DNA of 60,000 bases. Origin: Membranipora membranacea. Taxonomy: Eukaryota; Bryozoa; Gymnolaemata; Cheilostomatida; Membraniporidae. The stretch covers positions 20,210,948 through 20,270,947 of the forward strand of contig OU612071.1 of NCBI GenBank assembly GCA_914767715.1, read 5' to 3'. The translations under genes were made by a program, and so were the position numbers. Positions 22,073-31,310 of the stretch are shown here, one piece after another. The first letter of the stretch is position 1. Every line of letters begins with the position of its first letter. A model generated the notes under the pieces. The model did not search any database, was not told where the DNA came from, and worked only from the letters and a program-made list of their open reading frames with translations.

Positions 22073-24568
22073 ATGGAAGAGAAGTGGAGTATAGATAGAC
22101 TGACTGCTTCTAACTACACTACATGGAAGTTTAAGTTTAAGAATTTTCTGATAGCTAGAGAACTATATGGCTATGTGGATGGATCAGTTACACAGCCCAC
22201 TGAAGAGCCAGCCAAGGCAAATTACACCAAGAAACTTAATAAAGCACTTTCCCTCATAGTGCTTGCAGTGAGTGATGAGTTGCTGTATCTCATCACTGAG
22301 TGTGACTCTCCAAAAGCTGCCTGGGAGGCTTTATCGAAACATTTTGAGAGAGACACTCTGGCAAATAAGACGTTCCTCAAGAAGCGCTACTTCCGTTCCG
22401 TGATGAGTGAGAGTTCAACTATAGAGCAACACCTCAAGTTCATGAAAGACTTGACTGATCGTTTAGCGGCGATTAGGGCTCCTATTAGCGAGGAAGATCA
22501 GGTGGTTACTCTGTTAGGTTCGCTTCCTGATAGTTATTCAACAGTCGTGACCGCTCTCGAAACTCAGCAAGACCCACCTACGCTCGAATTCGTTCAACAA
22601 GCACTTCTTAATGAGGAACAAAAACGCAGGGAACAAGTATTACCGGCTTCGGTCGGCGTCTCTGGTGCCAGGAGTAACAATGCTAATCCTCCTGACACCG
22701 CTATGAAGGCTGGTCGCCCCAAACCCAAGTGCTGGGATTGTGGGAAGGTTGGACATATGCAGAGACAATGTCCAAACCGCAAGCAGCACTCTAACAGTAA
22801 CAATCACAATAGATCTCAGCACAAAGCCAAACATGTAGCTGATGATACAGAGTCTGCTTTTGCTATCAACAATGATGATGGTGAGAATAGTACGAGTCAA
22901 CGCTGGCTCATAGATTCAGGTGCTACTAAACACATGACACCCTATCGGTCACTGTTTACTGACTACCAGGAGTTTGAGAAGCCTGAGAAAGTAGCGATCG
23001 CTGACGGTAAGACTGTAAATGCCTTAGGTGTAGGCCGTGTCATGGTATTAGTCAGTGCTAACCGTAGTGTAGCTCGTAAATCTACGCTGTATGATGTGTT
23101 GTATGTGCCTGATCTCAGTTCTAACCTGTTCTCCGTGAGGGCAGTAACATCCAGAAATATGACGGTGCAGTTTGGTCATAGTCGCTGCTGGGTTAGAAAC
23201 AAGTGTAATCAGTTATGTGCTCGGGGCACATTGGTAGATAAGTTATATTACCTAGATCTGGAGTCGTCTGACCACGCAAATGCCGCTGTAGCTAAATCTG
23301 ATTCTCTGTGGCACAGTCGTTTAGCACATGTACATGAAGCCGCTATAAAACGTATGTGTCGTGAAGGGCTTGTGAATGGAGCCGAACTATCTGAGACTAA
23401 AGTCGGACTGTGTGAACCGTGTGTGAAGGGTAAGATGAGTCGTATGCCATTCAAAGCCAGGTCAGAGATCAAGTCTACTAGAGTACTTGAGCTCGTACAC
23501 ATCGATGTGTGCGGGCCCATGAGAACGACGTCGTTAGGTGGTAGTAGGTATTTTGTCACATTTGTTGATGATTTTACTAGATATACACATGTTTATTTTT
23601 TGCATGATAAATCTGAAGTGTTTTCTAAGTTTCTAGAGTTTTCTGCTCTTGTATCAAATCAGACAGGTCAATCGATAGGAACGCTGCGTTCAGACGGAGG
23701 TGGCGAGTATATATCCAACGAGTTTGAAACTCATCTGAAGTCATGTGGTATACGTCACGAGATCACTGTACGTTATTCTGCTGAACAGAATGGTGTGGCG
23801 GAGAGATATAACAGAACGGTATGTGAAGCTGCCCGTGCTATGATTATTGAGTCTAGGCTACCCAAGTTCTTGTGGGCTGAAGCCATAGCCACCGCTGCCT
23901 ATGTTAGAAATCGTGTGCCCACACGTGCTCACTCAGAACCGACCACACCATATGAGCTTTGGCATGGCAGCAAACCTGACATAAGTAATCTCCGAGTATT
24001 TGGATGTCTAGCATACTCTCATATTCCTGATCAATTACGTGGGAAACTAGATGATAAGGCTGAATCAATGTTACACGTTGGATACAGTACCAGGTCCAAA
24101 GGCTATCGTCTATATGATATCAAAACTAAGTCTGTTGTAGTGCGTCGTGATGTTGTATTTGACGAAGCAGTTTGTGGTGTTACCAGTGATGAGTCGTGTC
24201 ATGTACCAGTTGTCCGCCCTTCGCCGTGTGCAGACAACTCCAGCTCAAAACTCATCGTTGATCTCGACACCGCCGACGACAGTCACCCTCTAAGACGATC
24301 AGAACGCCAACGCCGTGAGCCTGACCGCTACCAGGCTGCCTCTACAGCTGATCACGTTGCCTGTCACGCTAGTGAGATCATTGAGCCTCAGACCATTGAT
24401 CAAGTCGAGAACAGCCCACAGAGATCTGAGTGGATCGCAGCTGCAGAGCGTGAGTATGAAGCTCTTATGAATAATGAGACGTGGTCACTAGTAGAATTAT
24501 CTCCAGGTCGTAAAAGTGTAGGCTGTAAATGGGTTTTAAGGCCAAGTACACCCCTGATGGTAATGTAG
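22073..24568 (+). CDS. Copia Gag-protease-integrase and start of RT
   Basis: 831 codons. In order: Copia-type gag (WKFKFKNFLIARELYGY near residues 19-35), one zinc knuckle CWDCGKVGHMQRQC at residues 220-233, protease with IDSGATKHM (Asp281), the pre-integrase H-C zinc segment at about 410-465, and the integrase core with Asp478, Asp541 and Glu577 (a D,D35E spacing between the last two). The tail reaches the first conserved RT residues (SVGCKWV), then leaves frame at the T run 24534-24537 and ends 10 codons later. The start at 22073 is 50 bases after the primer site and is the first Met of the gag domain. RT and RNase H continue in the next frame. Confidence 0.95.
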   Translation: MEEKWSIDRLTASNYTTWKFKFKNFLIARELYGYVDGSVTQPTEEPAKANYTKKLNKALSLIVLAVSDELLYLITECDSPKAAWEALSKHFERDTLANKTFLKKRYFRSVMSESSTIEQHLKFMKDLTDRLAAIRAPISEEDQVVTLLGSLPDSYSTVVTALETQQDPPTLEFVQQALLNEEQKRREQVLPASVGVSGARSNNANPPDTAMKAGRPKPKCWDCGKVGHMQRQCPNRKQHSNSNNHNRSQHKAKHVADDTESAFAINNDDGENSTSQRWLIDSGATKHMTPYRSLFTDYQEFEKPEKVAIADGKTVNALGVGRVMVLVSANRSVARKSTLYDVLYVPDLSSNLFSVRAVTSRNMTVQFGHSRCWVRNKCNQLCARGTLVDKLYYLDLESSDHANAAVAKSDSLWHSRLAHVHEAAIKRMCREGLVNGAELSETKVGLCEPCVKGKMSRMPFKARSEIKSTRVLELVHIDVCGPMRTTSLGGSRYFVTFVDDFTRYTHVYFLHDKSEVFSKFLEFSALVSNQTGQSIGTLRSDGGGEYISNEFETHLKSCGIRHEITVRYSAEQNGVAERYNRTVCEAARAMIIESRLPKFLWAEAIATAAYVRNRVPTRAHSEPTTPYELWHGSKPDISNLRVFGCLAYSHIPDQLRGKLDDKAESMLHVGYSTRSKGYRLYDIKTKSVVVRRDVVFDEAVCGVTSDESCHVPVVRPSPCADNSSSKLIVDLDTADDSHPLRRSERQRREPDRYQAASTADHVACHASEIIEPQTIDQVENSPQRSEWIAAAEREYEALMNNETWSLVELSPGRKSVGCKWVLRPSTPLMVM

Positions 24569-25914
24569 ATCGCTACAAAGCTCGATTAGTAGCCAAGGGC
24601 TATGCTCAGAAAGCAGGTGTGGATTACGATGAGACATATTCACCTGTTGTTAGCTTTCCATCATTGAGAGCAGTCTTAGCTGAGGCCGTGGATAGAGGCA
24701 TGCACATTCATCAAATGGATGTTGTGACCGCATTCTTGAATGGCAGCCTCGATGAGGACATATATATGGATCAGCCGTCAGGTTTTGTACAGCCAAGAGA
24801 TGAAAATCTGGTATGCAAACTCAGTAAATCACTATATGGCCTCAAACAGTCACCACGATGCTGGAACATTGTGTTAGATAACTTTCTCAAATCGTTGAAC
24901 TTTGTGAACTCCAATGCCGATCAGTGTGTCTATGTGCGTGAGTTATCTGGCTCTAAGGCTATGATTGCAGTGTACGTCGACGATTTAGTGATTATGACAG
25001 ATACTGAAGATCAGATGCTTGACATAAAGCAGGCTCTCGCAGCTCAGTACAATATGAAAGATCTCGGGCCCCTTCATTTCTGTCTGGGTATCTCTGTAGA
25101 GCAAGAACAGAGCTCAATCACACTCAATCAGAAACACTATGTCAACCAGATTCTTCACAAGTTCGGTATGAACAACGCTAATCCAGTCTCAACTCCTATG
25201 GCAACCGATGTCAAGTTTGAGAAAGAAGACGGGAGTAAACCCGCCGACCAATCTACCTATCAGTCTATTATCGGCAGCCTTCTCTATGCTGCATCAGCTA
25301 CTCGCCCTGACATAAGTCATGCAGTGGGAGTTCTGTCCCGCTTCAACTCGTCTCCAACTGAGACTCACATGTCTGGAGCGAAACGTGTACTCCGATATCT
25401 GAAAGGTACCTCAGATCGCGGTATCAAGATGGTCAAGTCTGATGGTAAGTTAGTAGCTTATTCTGACTCGTCATGGGCTGACAATTCTGATAATCGAACA
25501 TCCACCTCAGGCTCTGTGTTTATGCATGGTAGTGCACCGATCTACTGGTCCAGCAAATCACAGAGTGTCGTAGCTGTCTCTACTGCTGAGGCGGAGTATA
25601 TCGCTCTATATGATGTCGCCAAGCAAGCTGCTTGGTTGAAGCAACTCTACAATGACATTAGAAGTCTCGACAACCCCGCTATTCTCACTCATGTTGACAA
25701 TCAGTCGACAATCTCAATCGCTCAGAATAACACTAGCTCTAAACGTACACGCCACATGGATATCAAATACCATTACTGCAGAGAAGCGATAGAGAAAGGT
25801 ATCATTCAGACAACCTTCTGTCCCTCCGAATCCAACGTTGCCGACATGTTCACCAAACCACTCGCTCGTCCCTTGTTTGGCAAAATGCTCGCTATGCTAA
25901 ACGAGTGGGAGTAG
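24529..25914 (+). CDS. Copia reverse transcriptase and RNase H
   Basis: 461 codons in a frame one base off from the upstream ORF, overlapping it by 40 bases. RT motifs are QMDVVTAFLNGSLDEDIYM (motif A) and AVYVDDLVIM with the catalytic pair Asp151-Asp152. RNase H shows YSDSSWADN, STAEAEYIAL and DNQSTISIAQN, and the C-terminal ADMFTKPL typical of Copia. All catalytic residues look intact. The Met at 24529 is just the first in this frame and is probably not a real start; the polyprotein would normally be continuous. Confidence 0.93.
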   Translation: MGFKAKYTPDGNVDRYKARLVAKGYAQKAGVDYDETYSPVVSFPSLRAVLAEAVDRGMHIHQMDVVTAFLNGSLDEDIYMDQPSGFVQPRDENLVCKLSKSLYGLKQSPRCWNIVLDNFLKSLNFVNSNADQCVYVRELSGSKAMIAVYVDDLVIMTDTEDQMLDIKQALAAQYNMKDLGPLHFCLGISVEQEQSSITLNQKHYVNQILHKFGMNNANPVSTPMATDVKFEKEDGSKPADQSTYQSIIGSLLYAASATRPDISHAVGVLSRFNSSPTETHMSGAKRVLRYLKGTSDRGIKMVKSDGKLVAYSDSSWADNSDNRTSTSGSVFMHGSAPIYWSSKSQSVVAVSTAEAEYIALYDVAKQAAWLKQLYNDIRSLDNPAILTHVDNQSTISIAQNNTSSKRTRHMDIKYHYCREAIEKGIIQTTFCPSESNVADMFTKPLARPLFGKMLAMLNEWE

Positions 25915-26007
25915 GTAAACGCGTAACCACATGATGTGACGCTCTTATATTACATACATGTACAGTTCGTTTGTATTTCATGTTTCATTTTTATCTTTTA
26001 TCAAACT

Positions 26008-26016
26008 AAGTGGGAG
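26008..26016 (+). other. Copia polypurine tract
   Basis: AAGTGGGAG abuts the 3' LTR start (TATTG), as expected for the plus-strand DNA primer. Confidence 0.75.
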
Positions 26017-26233
26017 TATTGTATATACAGTAGTTTGATGTTGTATTTTGGTTTTACCTGAAAAACTCACATGTAATTAGGAGTTATGTTCACACTGTTT
26101 GTGGAATTATGTTCCCATTGTCTTTTGTGTTCTTTGGTGAAAAAGTCAATTAAAGGATTCTTCTTGTTCCCTGAAAAGATTCTTGGTGGTTGTGCCTAAA
26201 GTATAGTTCTAAAGAAATCCATGACATCCTACA
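26017..26233 (+). repeat. Copia 3' LTR
   Basis: 217 bp, near-identical to 21792-22008, ending CATCCTACA and followed by the target duplication GGGGT. Confidence 0.93.
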
Positions 26234-26310
26234 GGGGTGTGGTGTATCTGAGGAGGGAGGGGTGATCCAGCTAATTATCTCAGGAAGGAGGTGTGGTCTC
26301 TCCGAGGAGA
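26234..26310 (+). repeat. GT-rich minisatellite, right remainder
   Basis: A few degenerate units (GGGGTGTGGTGTATCTGAGG and so on) continue the array interrupted at 21791. Together they show the Copia landing site. Confidence 0.85.
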
Positions 26311-26611
26311 GTTCAACGCATTACACCTGATTTATCGTTTGGTTATTGATTGTATTTTTCAGGTGTTAAACAAAGGTGTAACAATAATACTCTTTTATAA
26401 CCAGTTACATAGGATTAGCCATAGTGCTGATACAGTCCATATTGTGCTACACTATCTAATATATCAAAATACTATATTATTGTATAACAACTACTATCAC
26501 TAATGACTTTATTTTTCTAGAGGTTTTGCTCGTAGAGTCATTTCCCTGGTACAAGCTTTTAGTAGACGATAGTAGTTTATTCAAAAACACTACCATAATC
26601 GCTCTGGAAGC
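26311..26611. other. No gene seen
   Basis: Short unique segment between the minisatellite and cassette copy B. A short open frame on the plus strand has no supporting signal. Confidence 0.4.
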
Positions 26612-27060
26612 TATATATTAGTCGCATATTCGACCCACTTGGGGCCGAATACTCATGACTAATGACTCATAGTTTAGATGCATTTTCGACATTAAAATCA
26701 ATTTTTTTTCTCAAAAAATAAACTATATTAAACACTAATTTACAGAAAAGGAAAAGATATAATAGCAATCTATACATACCAGAAAAACAAGCTCCAAGGG
26801 CTCTCCAACCAAAACTGACCAGCCTTGATGTTCTCCGGGTTTATATGAACCGATGTTCATCGCCATTGATGGGTAGGGTCAAAAAACGAAGATCGCATGT
26901 ACCCATCGATTAATTTCATTTTGAAAATAATAATGCAATAAACCGTGGATTCCTTTTGAAAAAATGAGATTGGATTTTGACTTATCGTGCGATAAAAAAT
27001 AATTCATTTACACATAAATTGTACAAAACCCTTGAACCTTCCAAAAGGCGGAGACGGGAT
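26612..27060 (-). repeat. Promoter-bearing cassette, copy B (inverted)
   Basis: Inverted counterpart of 15000-15610. It retains the hairpin (GTCGCATATTCGACCC and its partner at about 26620-26655), the leader-like block GGTTGGAGAGCCCTTGGAGC, and the TATA/initiator pair. It lacks the 170-bp insertion of copy A. Confidence 0.75.
26813..26845 (-). promoter_or_regulatory. TATA box and initiator, copy B
   Basis: TATAAA at 26845-26840 and TCAGTT at 26818-26813 on the minus strand. The initiator A lies 29 bases after the TATA start, nearly the same spacing as in copy A. Confidence 0.55.
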
Positions 27061-28514
27061 CAAATTTCATCAAAAAATGGGGATTAGATTTTGCATTTTG
27101 ATTGCTCAATCAACACAATATAATTGAAATATGAAATGTTATGAGCCTATAAATGTTACATTCCAACAACTTTAAATGAAATTTATGTGTAAAGTGGTTG
27201 ACACTGTCTGTTATCAATCTCGCCATCTCCTTGTCTCACTCTTTCTCCCGGAAATCTCTTGAGCCTGAGCTGTGAGAACTTGAGATCTCACAGCTTCTGA
27301 CTCCTTTTTTTTATTGGGGCTCCCGGCTCATCCTGATCTGAGCTGTGAGTATCTTACATATTTATATGTGTGTTGTTTATACATTGTATCATATAGAATA
27401 TCATATTGCAAAATATCAGGCTACAAATGGTAATTCCCTGTTACCAAGCAACATGAAAGGCGGATATAATAACTCTCTTGTCTCCACGTGTAGCTCACAG
27501 TAAACACTCTAAGAGTAGAGTCAGGCTATTAAACATTACCTTGAGAGTAGAGAGACCAGAACAAACAGAGTACGAGTAGGTAACTTGAGGGACCGCCCCC
27601 TTCCTTACACAAGGAAATGCTTATGTATGTACCAGTATTGGCATTTATCATTGATTTCAGCTAATCCAAATGCAAATAATACTATATGAGAAAAAAGAAA
27701 CATATTTCTGTCATTAATCTCATTGGGTTACACCACTTTCATTATGTTAAAGCTTGATTCAGATGCTTTCATTGATGAGAAGTGTTGTTACCGCTAGCGT
27801 AGTCATATCATGTTGTCAAATTGTACCACAAAAAACTGCCATTGTAAAACCTAAATACCATATTATAACCCCCTAGTGGAGAAATTGTCTCCTTCTGAGA
27901 ATTTATGTTTAACAAATGCTGTTTGAAGACCAAGGCTGACGATCACACTGTATTGGGCCAGATGAGGACACGTAATACTATAATATACACACATAACAAA
28001 ATGATGTTTCTTGTCATCAATCAGTTGTTCGCCTTTAGGTATTTATGGAGAGTTGCTTTTTCATATCATTTGAGTGGATGACTCATCATCAATTTGGTGT
28101 TTTACATAATAAAATAACACAATTTTTATTCACGGGAGATGTGGTGCTAACTTGCACAATAAACACAATGCTCCTAAAGCATTTGTCATACAAATCAAAT
28201 TGCTTTTGGTGATTTCGACCATTCCAACCTTTCCACTGAAAATCTGGTGATCCCCACAATGGTAAAGAGTGTACATATTCGTTTGGGGAGCTTTCTTTAA
28301 TGGTTTGGTACAATGACAGAGAGAGTGATGAGATATTGCTCAAAATGCCAAACCAAAATTCATTCACAAACTCACATTCCATAAATGTTCTAGCAAAAAA
28401 ATGAAATTAAATTAGATCAGACTTTAATGATATTAGGCAGAAGCCGACATGCCTTGAGTTATGGGTTTTTCCATTGATGGTTATTAAATATCAATAATCT
28501 TTTCATGGCCTATT
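27061..28514. other. No gene seen
   Basis: AT-rich. Contains a modest hairpin (GAGCTGTGAGA and its partner near 27268-27295). An open frame on the minus strand at 28089-28382 has no splice or domain support. Confidence 0.35.
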
Positions 28515-28630
28515 CTAAAACATCTACAATGAAGCTGCCACTTTCATTGTGAAGAGGAAAAACGTAAATCACATAAATCTATGACATCAGATGAATGACA
28601 TTATGTAATTTCCCCCCCCCCCCCCCCCGT
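28515..28630. repeat. Duplicated GPCR flank and poly-C run
   Basis: The first part matches 18941-19030. A run of 17 C at 28612-28628 follows, a potential i-motif/G-quadruplex and a likely indel hotspot. Confidence 0.55.
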
Positions 28631-28754
28631 ATATAAATGATACAATATTATTAGGCCAGGAAACTACCAGATTTTCCGACACAACTTTAACTCCTAATAT
28701 TTCTCGATCATGTAATAAGCACAGAAATTGGCAGTTAGGTCATACTTACTCAAA

Positions 28755-28845
28755 CCATAATATAAAAAAGCAACCAATATAGTTTAACGGCATCAGAGTG
28801 CTATTCAAGAAAGCTGTGCAACATGGTCTAACCAGACAATTACAA
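28755..28845. repeat. Dispersed repeat (second copy near 45235-45325)
   Basis: CAATATAGTTT, then GTG and CAAGAAAGCTGT, are shared in order between the two places, in direct orientation. Confidence 0.55.
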
Positions 28846-28938
28846 ACATCTGCAGATTCAGATTTAGATCTCTAAATGTCTGTAATAGCTTAATAGTCAG
28901 GTATCTATCTTCAAACGGTCATTTAAAAGAAAAACCCA

Positions 28939-29700
28939 CTAGCTTGGGCAGCAACCTGGTCTAGTACATGAAGGGTGTACACAAACATGATTGCAGCCTT
29001 GACCATGCTTAAAAACTACTTTCAGTATCTGTCTGTACTGATTGTTGATGATACCGTAGATAATGACATTCAAGATTCCGTAAATGTCCTTATGTAAAAA
29101 TTGAAAGGGTCTTTTATCAATTTGGGAGCCTGAATTTTGCTCCTAAAAACATACATGGGAATGAGACAAAGAACAGTGAAACCACTTATTATTATAATTT
29201 AGATTGCGGCAATAATCATACCACGACCTCTAAGCTGCCCAGCTGATATATTTCGAACCTTCCTCTTTGCTATGAGTTCTCTTAATGTCAGGGGAATTGC
29301 AATGAAAATAACAAGAAGTGCCGGGAACAGTTGAACTTTGTACTGGAAAAATAGCTTTCCTGCTATGGTTGTTTCCCGGTGTCTTCGTCTGTTGTCGAAC
29401 CTGTCGGCTTCATTAGGAATGGTAGTGCTGTTCCGGTCCATCCTTCCTTCTCCTCGGCCTACCACCTACAGTGTTGCTGGCAGGTGAGTGAAATTACCTG
29501 GCAAAGCTTTAGTTATCACATCGTCAGGCATCCTTACATTTGGCTTTCCACCAGATGCCAATTCAATCTCTTTAGTCACATTCAGACAGCAACACATCAC
29601 ATGTAACATTATGGCCATAGAGAGCATAAACTTTCCTATACCTGTGGCAACCAAATTGGTTTTGTGCTTGAAGGGATAGCAAAGCGCCATAGATCGCTCA
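28939..29700 (-). pseudogene. Class A GPCR fragment, copy 2
   Basis: Paralogue of the copy at 19783-20400, same strand: MALCYPFKHKTNLVATGIGK, TM4, an extracellular loop, TM5 ending in LRELIAKRKV, and TM6. It has in-frame stops (TAG near 29466; TAA near 29200) and a frameshift near 29095. Beyond that, TM7 reads DIYGILNVIIYGIINNQYR (NVIIY in the place of NPxxY) and a Cys-rich tail ends at 28939. TM1-3 are missing. Confidence 0.75.
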
Positions 29701-29703
29701 AAG

Positions 29704-31310
29704 CATTATGACTGTTTACCGAGTTACAGACTTTTAGCTGCAGTACTAGTCCAGTTTTCATGTAACTTTAACCAACAAATGGAGATTTTCAAAGATTTTC
29801 TTCAAATCAAAAGCTACTTTTGAAATTTATTAGGCTCATAAGACTAATACCAAGATAATACATTATGTTTACCAAGTTTCAGAACTCTAGCTATAGTACT
29901 TCACCAAGAGGGCCAGTTTTGAATGTATATTTAACTCATGAGCAGAGGTTATCAAAGCTTTTTCTGGATAAAATGAGCTTTTTTTTAAATTGCTTTTGCT
30001 TAAAAACTAATTCTGAGTCAATACATAGGTGTACCTAGTTTCAGACCTCTAGCTTTAGTACTTCACCATGGGATCAAGTTTATCATGTATATTTAACCAA
30101 CAAGTAGATGTTTCCAAAGCTTTTGTTCAGAAAAACAAAAGTTTTTTCTTGAATTATTTTGCCCAAAGGACTGATACTGATTTAATAGATTTGTGTACCA
30201 AGTTTCAGACCTCTAGCTATTGTACCTCACCATGAGGTCCAGTTTTTCATGCATATTTAGCTTATAAGCAGAGGTTTTCCAAGCTTTTTTTCAGAAGAAC
30301 AAAAGCCTTTATCCGGAATTTTTAAAGCTCAAAGGACTGATACCCTGTTAATAAATATGTGTACCAAGTTTCAGACCTCTAGCTATAGTACATCGTCATG
30401 AGGTCCCGTTTTTCATGAAAATATATGAACCACAAGCAGACATTTTCAAAGCTTTTTTTGAAAACCAAAGGTTTTTTCTGATTTTTTTTTAATAAAGGGA
30501 CGCATATTGTGTTAATAAATATCTGTACCAAGTTTCAGACCTATAGCTATAGCACATCACCATGAGGTCCAGTGTGGTCTGGTTTTTTTCCCAAGTTTAC
30601 CCAAAAAAATGAGGTTATCAGAGCTAATTGTGAAAAATTAAGCTTTCTGGCAGATTTATTTTGCTATTTCAACTTGTATTATGCCATTGACTATGTGTGG
30701 TAAGTTACAGACCTCTAGCTACAGTACATCATCATGAGGTCCTGTTGTGGTTCAGTTTTTTTCCCAAGTTTACCCCACAAAATGAGGTTATCAGTGCTAA
30801 TTGTGTAAAATAAAAGCTTTTTGGCAGATTTCTTTCGTTATATCAACTAATATTATGTCATTGACTATGCGTGGTGTGTTACAACCTATAGCTAAAGCAC
30901 ATCACCATGAGGTCCAGTTGTGGTCCAGTTATTTCCCAATTTAACCCAAAAAAATGAGGTTAGCAGTGCTTTTTGTGAAAAATAAAAGCTTTTTTACATT
31001 TTTACTGCTATTTCAACTATTACGATGCCATGGACTAAGCGTGGTAAGTTACATACCTCTAGCTACAGTACATCACCTTGAAGTCCAGTTGTGGCCCAGG
31101 TTTGTCCAATTTTTACCACGAAAAATGAGGTTTTCAGAGCTATTTTTGTAAAATAAAATCTTTTCTTGAGATTTTTTTTGCTATATCAACTAATTCTATG
31201 ACATATACTATATGTTCCAAATTTTAGACCTCTAGCAACAGTACATCACCACGAGGTCCAGTTGTGGTCCAGTTTATTTCCCACTTTTACCCCGAAAAAT
31301 GAGGTTTTCA
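29704..31310. repeat. 165-174 bp tandem array, left part
   Basis: Nine or ten diverged units recur with CAGACCTCTAGCTATAG and CACCATGAGGTCCAG. Landmark spacing is 162-174 bp and grows to the right. The array starts immediately beside GPCR copy 2 and is interrupted at 31310 by a transposon; it resumes at 33488. No coding capacity. Confidence 0.85.

Larger units (their letters stand above)
21792..26233 (+). mobile_element. Nearly intact, very young Copia (Ty1) retrotransposon
   Basis: The element is 4442 bp, with 217-bp LTRs at 21792-22008 and 26017-26233 that differ at one visible base (T at 21798, A at 26023). It is flanked by GGGGT on both sides (21787-21791 and 26234-26238). A tRNA-iMet-type primer site follows the 5' LTR and a purine tract (AAGTGGGAG) abuts the 3' LTR. 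It encodes gag, protease, integrase, RT and RNase H in Copia order. The only obvious lesion is a one-base shift in a T run at 24534-24537. The LTR begins TATTGT rather than TG; the target duplication and the purine tract both fix that edge. Confidence 0.95.

Noticed and set aside
24529-24568. Programmed -1 frameshift in Copia
   Set aside because: The site GGGTTTTAAGG is not a proper slippery heptamer, and it lies inside the RT domain rather than at a gag-pol border. A one-base indel is simpler.
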